Part shown: piece after piece, positions 7,039-15,105 of the stretch
Layout: the number at the start of each line of letters is the position of its first letter
How positions within the stretch are numbered: position 1 is the first letter of the stretch
From: Deltaproteobacteria bacterium
Lineage (GTDB): Bacteria; Desulfobacterota; Dissulfuribacteria; Dissulfuribacterales; UBA3076
Reading direction: 5' to 3'
NCBI GenBank assembly: GCA_027004315.1
Contig: JALTHV010000292.1
Span: 1-20,073, forward strand
DNA: 20,073 nucleotides
Program-made: the position numbers and the translations under genes
The notes under the pieces: generated by a model
What the model was told of the DNA's origin: nothing
The model's input: the letters and a program-made list of their open reading frames with translations, nothing else
Database searches by the model: none

Positions 7039-7629
7039 ATGAGTCTCAGCCCCAATGATATCCTCGACAAAGAGTTCCGCAGCAAATTTAGGGGCTATGA
7101 CCCCAGTGAGGTAGACAATTTCCTTGAGAAAGTAGCTGAGGTCATGACCTCTCTGATCAAGGAAAGGAATGCCCTGAAGGACCAACTCGTCGCCTGTAAT
7201 GCCCAGTTGACAGACTTCAGAAAGAGGGAGGAAGAATTCCATAAGGCCTTGACCTCTGCACAGAAGTTATCAGAAGAGATGGAGTCACAGGCCCAAAAAA
7301 AAGGTGAATTGATCCTTGAAAGGGCAAAGCTGGATGCAGAACATATAGTGGCTAATGCCCATCAGGAGGCCATTCAATTAGAGGGGCGAATAAGGAGGCT
7401 CAGGCAGATTCAGAGGGAGACAATATTCAAGATCCGTTCTACCCTTGAGGGTTACTTGCAACTCCTGGATGAAGAGGCCCTGCCGCCGAGAGAGATCGAA
7501 CAGGCAATGCGTCTTGCAGCATCTGAAATGGAGAGTATACAGGAAGTCCCAGGCGAACTATCTGAAAAAACGGATACAGTTGCCGGCCAGGAGGAGGGAC
7601 CGGCTGCCCAAGAAGATGAAAGCGATTAA
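7039..7629 (+). CDS. divIVA: DivIVA-domain coiled-coil protein
   Basis: 196 aa. The N-terminal lipid-binding domain is intact: MSLSPNDILDKEFRSKFRGY then DPSEVDNFLEKV, the canonical DivIVA opening. A long coiled coil follows to about residue 130, and the tail is acidic and low in complexity (EEGPAAQEDESD). In family members this domain senses membrane curvature and recruits division or polar-growth proteins. The ATG at 7039 fits the family start and has AGGGG five bases upstream; the GTG at 7033 would add two residues and overlap that site. The gene follows yggT directly. Confidence 0.92.
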   Translation: MSLSPNDILDKEFRSKFRGYDPSEVDNFLEKVAEVMTSLIKERNALKDQLVACNAQLTDFRKREEEFHKALTSAQKLSEEMESQAQKKGELILERAKLDAEHIVANAHQEAIQLEGRIRRLRQIQRETIFKIRSTLEGYLQLLDEEALPPREIEQAMRLAASEMESIQEVPGELSEKTDTVAGQEEGPAAQEDESD

Positions 7630-7639
7630 GGCCCCTATG

Positions 7640-7699
7640 GTAACCGTTCACACCCCTTCTGTTGCAACCGTCTACGTCCGGGGGGATGTGAACAGTTAC
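7640..7699 (-). mobile_element. Short core-less MITE (A-type arms, reverse)
   Basis: A 60-bp element, GTAACCGTTCACACC...GATGTGAACAGTTAC, equal to the A-type arms in reverse with the hairpin missing. The junction keeps a single CCGG, exactly what is left if one of the two CCGG tetramers bounding the hairpin, together with everything between them, is lost. The flanks CCCCTATG (7632-7639) and CCCTTATG (7700-7707) are an 8-bp duplication with one mismatch. It fills the gap between the convergent divIVA and panE genes. Confidence 0.82.
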
Positions 7700-7702
7700 C
7701 CC

Positions 7703-8659
7703 TTATGTCTGTTGCCTCCTGAGGGCCTCTTTTGCCTTTACCATAATGGCAATGGCCCTGTTATACGGCGTCTCAATCCCGTATTTATTTCCCATCTCCA
7801 CTACCTTTCCGTTAAGATAGTCTATCTCAGTTTTCTTGCCACGAATGATATCCTGCAGCATAGATGACCTGTGATTCCTGGTGGGAGGGACTTTCTTCTT
7901 CCATAAGATCTCCAGGTATTCATCCGGGGAGTCCATGCCCAGATCCATTTCAGAGGCATCTGCAACACGAAAGGCCTCTGAGACCATCTCCCTGATAAGC
8001 TCCCTGATAGGAGGATTGTCGGCAATCTGACCATATGTTGCCTGAAGTATGGCAGATAATGGATTTAATGCAATATTAAAGAGGACCTTGTGCCAGATTT
8101 CCTGCATAATATTATCAGATGCCTTGGTAGGGATACCGGCATCGTCCATCATCCGGGCCAGGGCCACTGATCGTGGGGAGAGGTCACCATCTATCTCTCC
8201 AACCAGGGTCTCAGATGCAATGCTCGTGACCTGGACGTTGCCAGGGGCAGGCATTACTACACCAAATATCGCCATCGCCCCAAGCGTCTTGTCCCTACCT
8301 GCAATACTGGCAAGTGTCTCCACATTACCGAGCCCGTTTTGCATTGATATTATGGTGCTATCCGGTCCCACCATGGAGAGGGCCTCTCTCGCAGCAGTTG
8401 CCGTATCAAATGCCTTGACTGTCAAGAATACAACATCTTGATATTTATCCGGAGGGGATGTCATGGTATTTAAGTGAGTCACTGTATGTTCGCCCCAGAT
8501 GCCACTGATATGGAGCCCATTTTTTGAAATTTCATCCATGTGTGGGTGCCTGCCTATCAATGTCACATTGTGCCCATGTCTGGCAAGCATGCCTCCTATC
8601 ACGGAACCAATGGCCCCGGCGCCCATTATCGCAATATTGGCACTATTAGATATATTCAT
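7703..8659 (-). CDS. panE: 2-dehydropantoate 2-reductase (PanE/ApbA family)
   Basis: NADPH-dependent reductase that turns ketopantoate into pantoate in coenzyme A synthesis. Seen: Rossmann motif GAGAIG at 13-18; SMQNGLGN around 105-112; Lys191 in HKVLFNIALNPLSAI, the catalytic lysine region with the Asn residues that follow it; and the C-terminal SSMLQDIIRGKKTEIDYLNG segment at 265-284 typical of the family. Length 318 aa is normal. Start is the ATG at 8659. Its leader is short and only a distant AGGA lies upstream, partly inside the neighbouring mobile element. The gene is on the strand opposite to divIVA and is bounded on both sides by MITE copies. Some PanE paralogues act on other 2-oxo acids, so the precise substrate is inferred. 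Confidence 0.9.
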   Translation of the reverse strand: MNISNSANIAIMGAGAIGSVIGGMLARHGHNVTLIGRHPHMDEISKNGLHISGIWGEHTVTHLNTMTSPPDKYQDVVFLTVKAFDTATAAREALSMVGPDSTIISMQNGLGNVETLASIAGRDKTLGAMAIFGVVMPAPGNVQVTSIASETLVGEIDGDLSPRSVALARMMDDAGIPTKASDNIMQEIWHKVLFNIALNPLSAILQATYGQIADNPPIRELIREMVSEAFRVADASEMDLGMDSPDEYLEILWKKKVPPTRNHRSSMLQDIIRGKKTEIDYLNGKVVEMGNKYGIETPYNRAIAIMVKAKEALRRQQT

Positions 8660-8672
8660 TAGTTGTTATCAT

Positions 8673-8910
8673 CCTGGCAACTTCGATGTAACCGATCACA
8701 GGGTGTTTCTTTTTCCAACATGCTCTCGCCCCTTGTTTTCTAAGGTTTTTGCAGCATAGGACCCTCCCTGTTCTCCTCCGCTGCGCTCCGGAGCCAGGGT
8801 TTCCAATGCTGCAAAAACCAAGAAAACTACAGGGCTAACGCAAATCGTTTCCAAAAGAAGCACCCTGTGATCGGTTACCAAAATGAAGCCTCCACTTATT
8901 GAGAAGTTAC
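8673..8910 (+). mobile_element. Nested MITE, outer frame plus B-type inner element, left end lost
   Basis: Nearly identical to the copy at 6425-6679 from CCTGGCAACTTCGAT onward. The inner element is 8688-8878 and the outer right end ACTTATTGAGAAGTTAC is at 8894-8910. The outermost left bases (GTAACTTCTCAATAAGT) are missing, so the left end now adjoins the panE start directly. On the right it abuts the A-type core at 8911 without a gap, so no target duplication can be assigned. Confidence 0.85.
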
Positions 8911-9030
8911 GCCAGCGGTAGCATTTTAAAGGGCTTCAGAGCGGATCAATAGGCAGAGTGCCTGACCCTGTGCATCAAGCTGCTTCTGAAACCCTGAAAA
9001 GGCTACCGCTGGCCGGTGGAATGTGAATGG
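8911..9030 (-). mobile_element. A-type MITE hairpin in reverse, both ends incomplete
   Basis: GCCAGCGGTAGC at 8911-8922 pairs with GCTACCGCTGGC at 9002-9013. The inner segment carries a small hairpin AGGCA/TGCCT and is in reverse order compared with the copy at 4033. The left terminus is missing where it meets the preceding element, and the right end degenerates after ATGTGAATGG. Its right part encodes the C-terminus and stop codon of the HD-domain protein. Confidence 0.75.
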
Positions 9031-9836
9031 GCACCTTCCTCTCTCTGTATCTGCCTATCCATGTAGCCCTGGAGCACAGAGAAGATCTCTGCGATTTTCT
9101 CTATCCTGGGCAGGGCATCACGGATCATCTCCAGATAGCCCCTTTCCTGAATGCGTCTGAAGGTCTGCTCAAAGTTGATATCATAGACCCAACTACATTG
9201 GAGTACCTTAAAGTCATTCAGATTTCTGAGGTGTAGAACATGCACGATCTTACCTTCCATCAAATCACGATAGACATCATCTGAGATCCCTGGTGTATCA
9301 GGAAGGTCGAGTTCAATCGCAGTATTCCGTTTTTTGTCTTTTCTACGGTAATAATCGGTAACTACACGCCATATATCCAGCTTATCCGCATCACGCAGCA
9401 ATTTTGCAAAAAACAGACACCTTTCTGTCTCTCTTTCAGGTAAGGCAAGACGATTGTGATATAGAATTGCTCGCAGGATCAGATCTCTTGTCGATTTATC
9501 AAGGCTATCCAGCACCCCATTTTCTTTAACTACCTTTACACTGAGCGCAGCATGATTCGTAGACTTACGATCCACAAAAGTCTGATAACGGGCATACTGT
9601 TCAAACCGGCCAACGTCGTGAAAGAGAGCGATTACCTTGGCCAGGCAGAGATCTTGGTCATCTAGTCCAATCTCTCTCCCGATGTCCAGTATTTCTCTGC
9701 ATACCCGTTTGGTATGTTCTTCTTTCAGTATTACATTCGGCAGCCAGCTAGGATCTCCCGATTTAAATTGCTGGACATAGTTATTAAACCAATCTTCAAA
9801 TTTTTCTACCTCTTTTTTATCCAGTACAATTGTCAT
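9003..9836 (-). CDS. HD-domain phosphohydrolase
   Basis: 277 aa. The HD pattern is complete: His41 in EEHTKRV, then His73-Asp74 in ALFHDVGRFEQY, His95, His127 in ILYHNRL, and Asp149 in RDADKLDIW. These hold the metal pair in HD hydrolases that act on nucleotides or phosphoesters; the substrate is not known. The ATG at 9836 is preferred because AAAGG lies about 10 bases upstream; an ATG at 9860 adds MSRKGRKS but has a poor binding site. The last residues (about HSHSTGQR) and the TAG stop come from the A-type MITE at 8911-9030, so the native C-terminus was probably replaced. It stands alone between mobile elements, and nothing nearby points to its pathway. Confidence 0.85.
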   Translation of the reverse strand: MTIVLDKKEVEKFEDWFNNYVQQFKSGDPSWLPNVILKEEHTKRVCREILDIGREIGLDDQDLCLAKVIALFHDVGRFEQYARYQTFVDRKSTNHAALSVKVVKENGVLDSLDKSTRDLILRAILYHNRLALPERETERCLFFAKLLRDADKLDIWRVVTDYYRRKDKKRNTAIELDLPDTPGISDDVYRDLMEGKIVHVLHLRNLNDFKVLQCSWVYDINFEQTFRRIQERGYLEMIRDALPRIEKIAEIFSVLQGYMDRQIQREEGAHSHSTGQR

Positions 9837-10051
9837 TGACTTTCTACCTTTCCTTGACATCTTTCATTTTCAAAGCAGTTCAGGCCTGACAGGGTAACTT
9901 CTCAGCACCTTGGGCTTCACTTCCCCTCACCATGCCCTCTCCCACAGAGAAGAGGGTTTGGAGGGAACACTACGGGACACCAATCTAGTCTATTAACACA
10001 GATTATGCAGCGGCCAATTTTGCCAGAAATGCAATATAGATGGCATTACAT
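9837..10051. other. Gene-free gap upstream of the HD gene
   Basis: No gene is seen. GTAACTTCTC at 9894-9903 is a ten-base match to the outer MITE left end, probably a remnant. A small hairpin CCCTCT/AGAGGG lies around 9948-9966. ACACAGATTATGCAG near 10007 resembles the small CAGATT-type repeat seen beside lepA. The promoter of the HD gene should lie in this stretch, but none is clear. Confidence 0.4.
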
Positions 10052-10196
10052 GTAACCGTTCACATTCCCCCGGCCAGCGGTAGCCTTTTTTAGGGTTTCA
10101 GGAGCAACTTGATGCACAAAATCAGGGCACTCTGCCCATTAATCCGCACTGAAACCCTTCAAAAGGCTACCGCTGGCCGGAGACGTGAATAGTCAG
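10052..10196 (+). mobile_element. A-type MITE at the end of the secretin gene
   Basis: Starts GTAACCGTTCACATTCCCC. The hairpin core is 10070-10180, and the right end is short and decayed (AGACGTGAATAGTCAG). A perfect 8-bp duplication CATTACAT lies at 10044-10051 and 10197-10204; a ninth base G also matches. The right-hand duplication contains the last Met codon and the TAA stop of the secretin gene on the - strand, so insertion was just at the gene's end. Confidence 0.85.
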
Positions 10197-10198
10197 CA

Positions 10199-12046
10199 TT
10201 ACATAGTATTTGGGAGGATATGCGGCTGGAGAATTATGACCAATTCTCGTCTGGCCTTTGACTTGATTTCATTCCTGAAGGCCCATTTGAGCAGGGGAAT
10301 CCTTCCAAGTAATGGTACGTTTGAGCTGCTATCAGATCTGGTTTCATCGATCAGCCCGCCCAAAATCAGAAAGTCATTATCCCGGATCTTTGCCATGGTG
10401 GACATCTGACGGAGCTTTACGTCGGGCAGGCCGACCTGCAGCTCCTTGTTTGGCCCAAAGGCCTTATATTCAATAGGTCTTTTGAGTTCTGAAGTTACAG
10501 GAGTCAAATATAAGACGACCTCATTATTCCCCAGGATATTACATACAACGGAAAACGCCAAGCCGGACAGGATGTCATCAGTTTCAGCAGTATAGGTTAT
10601 TGTGCTCCCTGCAGTTCCTGTATTACTTACGTCTTTACTTACATCGCGGATATAACGGATGGATTCACCAACTGTCAGGACACCTGGAGATCCATTGAGC
10701 AGATTCAGACGGGGTTCTGATAGGGTATGTACTGTCCCCTGTTCTTCCAGCGCATTTACAAGCAATTTGAAATCTGTAGGGGCGAGACTGATTTTTCCAA
10801 GTAGATGTAATCCCTTACGTATTGTCATGGCCTCAGGAGATGACTTTGCCTGATACACAACTCCATTTTTGCCATATCCAATTTGGCCACTAATCAAGCT
10901 GGAATCTCTTGCAGCATCCTTTAATACCTTGGACCAATCAATTCCCTTTGATGATCCCTCAGAGAGCTGTACTTCGAGAATGTGTACCTGGATAGATACC
11001 TGGCGATAGAGCGACGATTTAAAGGTATTGATATAGCGCTTTACACGCCTTTGAAGTGAGGGAGAGGCATTGACTGTCAGGACACCCAATGATTCATCAA
11101 TAGTATATGAACCCCTTCCCATACTCACCCATCCGGCAGATTCTGTAGTAGATCTTTCTGCTTTTTGTCTTTTGTCCTTGGGATTCTCCTGTTTCTGATT
11201 TTTTGGGGAGGCCTGGGCAACAGGAGAGGTCAGAGTCTTCCGTTGAACGTTCTCCATCTCCCATACTTCCAGTATTTGATCGAGATTTTGCCTGAGTTCC
11301 TTCCATAAATCATATCGATTGACATACCGCCTATTTTTTTCTTTGGCCCAATCTTCATTGGAGTCCTTAACGGTAGCAAGACTTACCTCCCCAAGATTCT
11401 TGGTATTTGTAGGTCCGCCAAGCATATTGCCGCCTACGGCAGCGGTAAAATTGTAAGCTATGTTCGGCATAGCTACCTGATAGGTCTTTGTCTCTTTATA
11501 GCCAATGATGAGGGTATTATTCTTAAACTCAAAAAAATAGTCTAATTGACGAAGGATGTTGTCCAGTGCCGTCCAGAAATCATCATTTGCCTGGATATCG
11601 ACATCTACTGCTGCATCCTGGTTGACGTCTTGATTCCAACTGACAGTAAAACCTTTCAGACGTGCCAGTTCCCTGATGATATCCCGCAAGGGCACCTTTC
11701 CACTTCGAGACTCTATGTCTGCTCCTACCTTCAGTTTAGGAAGCCCCAGATTGTTTTCCTTGATCTGTACATCCCCTACCTTAAAGGATGGTTGCCAAGT
11801 TACAGGCGGACGGGCTGGGAGAGAGATGCCACGAGACTCGGATTTTTTCTCATGAGGGACTATGCCCTGAGAAGTTGCGTTTACCTCTCCTATCTGTTGA
11901 TTCTTCTGATGTTGAGTTTCAGGATTAGTTGCAAGACTTCCCTGGGAAGCTGCACATCCAGACATGAGTGCAATCGTCAGATATAGCCAAAAGAGGCCCC
12001 TTACCTCATGCCCTATACGATATAATTTATTGTCTGTTTGATTCAT
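10199..12046 (-). CDS. MshL/PilQ-like secretin lipoprotein
   Basis: Outer-membrane pore of the type IV pilus, 615 aa from the ATG at 12046. A signal sequence ends in the lipobox LMSGC (Cys31). A secretin/TonB short N-terminal domain lies at about 99-182 and a small alpha/beta domain near 310-342. The secretin domain proper covers about 345-612, with VHTLSEPRLNLLNGSPGVLTVGES-type sequence and the hallmark VPLLGRIPLLKWAF at 577-590. It resembles MshL more than classical PilQ. A GTG at 12100 lies inside a MITE and is rejected. AGGAGG at 12064-12069 is 17 bases from the ATG, rather far; an in-frame ATA sits at a better distance, so the exact start is uncertain. It is the last gene of the pilM-led cluster, separated from the previous gene by a MITE. 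Confidence 0.88.
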   Translation of the reverse strand: MNQTDNKLYRIGHEVRGLFWLYLTIALMSGCAASQGSLATNPETQHQKNQQIGEVNATSQGIVPHEKKSESRGISLPARPPVTWQPSFKVGDVQIKENNLGLPKLKVGADIESRSGKVPLRDIIRELARLKGFTVSWNQDVNQDAAVDVDIQANDDFWTALDNILRQLDYFFEFKNNTLIIGYKETKTYQVAMPNIAYNFTAAVGGNMLGGPTNTKNLGEVSLATVKDSNEDWAKEKNRRYVNRYDLWKELRQNLDQILEVWEMENVQRKTLTSPVAQASPKNQKQENPKDKRQKAERSTTESAGWVSMGRGSYTIDESLGVLTVNASPSLQRRVKRYINTFKSSLYRQVSIQVHILEVQLSEGSSKGIDWSKVLKDAARDSSLISGQIGYGKNGVVYQAKSSPEAMTIRKGLHLLGKISLAPTDFKLLVNALEEQGTVHTLSEPRLNLLNGSPGVLTVGESIRYIRDVSKDVSNTGTAGSTITYTAETDDILSGLAFSVVCNILGNNEVVLYLTPVTSELKRPIEYKAFGPNKELQVGLPDVKLRQMSTMAKIRDNDFLILGGLIDETRSDSSSNVPLLGRIPLLKWAFRNEIKSKARRELVIILQPHILPNTM

Positions 12047-12088
12047 GTTGGAGTATATTTTTGCCTCCTGTAAAAATTTGGGTCGGTC

Positions 12089-12259
12089 GTAACCGTTCAC
12101 ACCCCCTCCTGTTGCAACCGTCTACGTCCCCGGCCAGTGATAGCATTTTTCAGGGTTTCAGTGCGGATTAATAGGCAGAGGCCCTGATCTCGTGCATCAA
12201 GCGATGCTCCTGAAACCCTGAAAAATGCTACCACTGGCCGAGGGGATGTGAACAGTTAC
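12089..12259 (-). mobile_element. Full-length A-type MITE in reverse, inside the pilus cluster
   Basis: Runs from GTAACCGTTCACACCCC to GATGTGAACAGTTAC. The hairpin core is 12130-12240. Its stem has paired changes compared with other copies: CCAGTGATAGCATTTTTCAGG faces CCTGAAAAATGCTACCACTGG. Flanks GGTCGGTC and GCTTTGAT do not match, so there is no visible target duplication. It separates the N-domain/TPR gene from the secretin gene and may weaken or end the operon transcript. Confidence 0.85.
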
Positions 12260-12297
12260 GCTTTGATGTATTTTGATACAGAGGCCAAAGAGAAAGG

Positions 12298-13530
12298 CTA
12301 TTGTCTCTTTCTGCCTGCGGTCAAGCCTTCTACCCGTTCTCTTGCATATTGCAGTTGCCTCGATGGAATTGATGCCCCTCCCTGCAGGACTGCCCTATAT
12401 TCTGTTAAGGCCTTCTCGATTTGCCCCAGGCCTTCATAGGCTCGCGCCTCTAAGAGCATAGTATTTGCTGAAATCCTATAGTTGGCCTCGATATTGTCCA
12501 GGAGATGGAGTGCCTGCCTATATTTCCCTCTTGATTCACAAAATACTGCATAGTTATACAGTGTCTGTAGAGAAGGCCTTGCTATAGCCATAGCACGTTC
12601 AAAATAGGTCTCTGCCTCATCTGTTTTCCCCATTCGGCTGAGTGCTATTGCTGCAAAGGTGGCTGCTTCGCCGTCTTTAGGTGCAAAACGGAGTGCCTTT
12701 CTGGCAAAATTAAAGGCAGTCAGCTCCTGGCCTCCTTTGCCAAGTGCCAATGCCGCTATTTTTTTTGCCAACGATACATTTTCCGGCCAGATGTCAGATG
12801 CCTTGATATATAGATCTAATGCCTGGCCGATTGCCCCTTGTTTCTCTGATTCTGCGGCCTTTTTTATGAAATTCTGTGCCTTGGCAATCTCTTTGATGGG
12901 GGTTTGGAGACCCCTAGTCCGTACAATACTTAGGCCAGGTTTTTTTCGCTTTTTTTTGATAAGCAGGGGTTTAATTTGGACCTTAAGGTTACCAGATGCC
13001 TCTTTGCCTCCGCCCCATTTAACCGCCTTGCTGGCTGGATAGATCATAATAGTATTATAGCGCTCGATGCTGTCTAACCCCTTCAAGTTTTTTATTACAT
13101 CCAGGACAAAGGTCCATGGTACATTCTGCAGGGCCAGGGTGATACTACCCCTTACAGATTCATCTACCACGATGTTTTTACCGCTGACTTTACCCAGCAA
13201 CCGAAATATATTGTGGAGGTCTGCCTTGTAGAGATCTACGCTGATTTTTCCCCCAGAATAATCCCTTATCAATTTTTTTGTTGCTGAACTAGCTCCATAA
13301 GCTCCCGATTTTTTTGCTGTAGTAATATTTTCCCCTGTAGTCACTCTCATGCTATTGTCAGGCCTGGGGAGACGGGTTTTGAGCTCAGTCAGCCAGTGGG
13401 AGATGTCCTTTTGTGCGGGGCCATCCTGAATTGGCCCTCTACCCATTACAGATCTGTTGCCAGGTATCCACCAAAATAATCCTACCAGGAATAGGATCAA
13501 AAGGTATGAAGTTTTCCGTCGGCATTCCAT
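12298..13530 (-). CDS. Secretin-N-domain plus TPR pilus protein
   Basis: 410 aa in an uncommon arrangement. Residues 8-24 form a membrane or signal segment. Residues 95-165 form a secretin short N-terminal (STN/N0) domain, with KISVDLYKADLHNIFRLLGK, NIVVDESVRGSITLALQNVP and IMIYPASKAV. After a basic linker (KKKRKK), residues about 216-385 form TPR-like helical repeats. The N0 domain normally opens PilQ, just after pilP in this operon, but here there is no pore domain; the pore is in the next gene, which has its own N-domain. The ATG overlaps the pilP stop (TAATG), so translation is coupled. Likely role: periplasmic pilotin- or adaptor-like partner that helps secretin assembly or binds the cell wall. 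This is inference; MSHA systems also use a TPR protein (MshN). Confidence 0.8.
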   Translation of the reverse strand: MECRRKTSYLLILFLVGLFWWIPGNRSVMGRGPIQDGPAQKDISHWLTELKTRLPRPDNSMRVTTGENITTAKKSGAYGASSATKKLIRDYSGGKISVDLYKADLHNIFRLLGKVSGKNIVVDESVRGSITLALQNVPWTFVLDVIKNLKGLDSIERYNTIMIYPASKAVKWGGGKEASGNLKVQIKPLLIKKKRKKPGLSIVRTRGLQTPIKEIAKAQNFIKKAAESEKQGAIGQALDLYIKASDIWPENVSLAKKIAALALGKGGQELTAFNFARKALRFAPKDGEAATFAAIALSRMGKTDEAETYFERAMAIARPSLQTLYNYAVFCESRGKYRQALHLLDNIEANYRISANTMLLEARAYEGLGQIEKALTEYRAVLQGGASIPSRQLQYARERVEGLTAGRKRQ

Positions 13531-14135
13531 TATTTTTCCTCTGGGTGTAGTAACATTACCCGTTTCCGCGTAATTAGATTGCCGTGAATATCTTTGACCT
13601 TCTCTCTGATGATCACTCTGTCTGAGAGAATTTTTTTGACTCTACCGTTGTGATAGCCTATACGCTGATTGGGGTACAAAAAGTATCCAATCCCTGCAGC
13701 GTCTTGGGCCATGGCAATCCTGTTATTCCTATCTATGGTTATGATGGCTACAAGTGTCAGCTGGGCAATATCCATACATTCCAATGGGGTAGAGCAATAT
13801 TCTGGTTTTGCAGCCCCCCTTTTTTTTGGAGTCATTGGTTTGGATGTTTCGGGTGCCGTCCTCAAAAAAGGCTGAAATGGATCAGGTTTTCCCACTGAGG
13901 CATAGTGATAGGTGACAGGTTGCATGAGGTGTTTCAGTTTTTTTTGAAGGTCTGCGACCTTTTCTGAATTAATTGGCCTCTGTTGCCTCATCTTGGTGGC
14001 TCTTGAAGGAGTTATATCTGACTTGTCTTTACATCCAGACAGGCAACAGATGCCACACACAGACAAGACAATAAACAGACCTGTATAGACCAAGAAATCT
14101 CTATGGCATCCTCTTTTTGCAACTGGAACGGGCAT
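13530..14135 (-). CDS. pilP: Type IV pilus assembly lipoprotein PilP
   Basis: 201 aa. The signal sequence ends in lipobox CLSGC (Cys35). The conserved YASVGKPDPFQPF is at about 78-90, then PLECMDIAQLTLVAIITI. The C-terminal beta-sandwich has AAGIGYFLYPNQRIGYHNGR and the closing VMLLHPEE. PilP links the PilN-PilO pair to the periplasmic part of the secretin. Start ATG at 14135, two bases after the pilO stop; its own stop overlaps the ATG of the next gene. An AGAAGA run serves as the weak binding site. Confidence 0.9.
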   Translation of the reverse strand: MPVPVAKRGCHRDFLVYTGLFIVLSVCGICCLSGCKDKSDITPSRATKMRQQRPINSEKVADLQKKLKHLMQPVTYHYASVGKPDPFQPFLRTAPETSKPMTPKKRGAAKPEYCSTPLECMDIAQLTLVAIITIDRNNRIAMAQDAAGIGYFLYPNQRIGYHNGRVKKILSDRVIIREKVKDIHGNLITRKRVMLLHPEEK

Positions 14136-14137
14136 AT

Positions 14138-14881
14138 TTATCTTCTTCTCTTTTTACTTCTTTTTTGTGCCTGTTGTTCTTGTGGACTGAGAAAACGGTA
14201 AGTCACGGCCTTACAGTGCGTAGTTATTGTCCAACCACTGTCACCCTGGACTTCTTGGCCAGATGCCTTAATTGATCCCGCCTTACTAGTAGCTTCGGAA
14301 TTCATGCCATTGCTAGCAACTTTAGTTTGGCTCCAGACCCCGGTATTTTGTTTTGCATCTCCCATTGACAACTCTTTTATATTCACTATACGGGTCATGC
14401 GGCTGATATTGGCAAGAAAAAGGACAGTATTAAGAAATGGTCCTTTGAATTCAATCTCGACAGGAATGGCGGCGTAAAAGGTCTTTAGTTGTTCTCTCTG
14501 TGGCTTAAAGGACAAAAAATCCAGCCTGGCCTCGTTACCAAGGGACGAGATCTCAGTCAAGACCGAGGGTATGTCTTCTTTTCCCGGCAGTAGATTTAGT
14601 GCTTCTTGCAGAATTTCTTCCATGGCCTTTAAATCTTTTTCCATTAGAGAGAGTTGCTTAGACCTTGTTTTTAATTTGACCAGTTCTTGCCTCATTTCCG
14701 GGATTTTTTTTGACATCCTGCCCATCTCTTCTAAATGGGCTGAAAGGTAAAAGAACCAAAAAAGACCTATAGGTATAGCTATAGAGAGTACCCATATGCC
14801 TGCCTTCTGCCAGGCAGGAAGGTCATATACAGTCTGAAAGAGCCCTGAGGGTATCTTCCATGTAAATCCTTTAATTTCCAC
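14138..14881 (-). CDS. pilO: Type IV pilus inner-membrane protein PilO
   Basis: 247 aa, starting with GTG at 14881. One membrane segment lies near 28-47, a coiled coil at about 48-95, then a ferredoxin-like periplasmic domain from LLPGKEDIPSVLTEISSLG onward, followed by a low-complexity stretch and a very basic tail (KRSKKRRR). PilO pairs with PilN to form the alignment complex between the PilM ring and PilP-secretin. AAGGAAGAG just before the GTG is the binding site; it overlaps the copied target site of the MITE that now separates pilO from pilN. Longer than many PilO proteins because of the Ser/Gly-rich insertion near 186-215. Confidence 0.9.
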   Translation of the reverse strand: MEIKGFTWKIPSGLFQTVYDLPAWQKAGIWVLSIAIPIGLFWFFYLSAHLEEMGRMSKKIPEMRQELVKLKTRSKQLSLMEKDLKAMEEILQEALNLLPGKEDIPSVLTEISSLGNEARLDFLSFKPQREQLKTFYAAIPVEIEFKGPFLNTVLFLANISRMTRIVNIKELSMGDAKQNTGVWSQTKVASNGMNSEATSKAGSIKASGQEVQGDSGWTITTHCKAVTYRFLSPQEQQAQKRSKKRRR

Positions 14882-14884
14882 GTT

Positions 14885-14899
14885 CTTATCTCTTCCTTG
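14885..14899 (-). promoter_or_regulatory. Ribosome binding site of pilO, rebuilt by a target duplication
   Basis: On the - strand CCAAGGAAGAGATAAGAAC leads to the GTG start. The first eight bases CCAAGGAA (14893-14900) are one copy of the duplicated target site; the other is at 15106-15113 beside pilN. The insertion thus left a working AAGGAAG in front of pilO. Confidence 0.65.
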
Positions 14900-14900
14900 G

Positions 14901-15105
14901 GTAACTTCTCAACAAGTTGGGGCATCATTTTTGGTAACCGAATCATATTCCACCCGGCCAGCGGTAGCTTTTTTCAGGGGTTCAGGAGCATCACTTGATG
15001 CACAAGATCAGGGCACTTTGCCCATTAATCCGCACTGAAACCCTGAAAAAAGCTACCGCTGGCCGGAGACGCGAACGGTTACGCCAGGACTTATTGAGAA
15101 GTTAC
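14901..15105 (+). mobile_element. Nested MITE: outer frame containing an A-type inner element (205 bp)
   Basis: Outer ends GTAACTTCTCAACAAGTTGG and CCAGGACTTATTGAGAAGTTAC (last 20 bases shown by position 15086-15105) are inverted repeats. A perfect 8-bp duplication TTCCTTGG lies at 14893-14900 and 15106-15113. The inner A element runs 14934-15082 with hairpin core 14954-15066 and shows no duplication of its own. This copy proves that an outer frame can carry the A type as well as the B type. It sits between pilN and pilO within the operon. Confidence 0.92.

Noticed and set aside
12047..12100. GTG start for the secretin at 12100
   Set aside because: That GTG is part of the MITE terminus, and the signal peptide reads naturally from the ATG at 12046.
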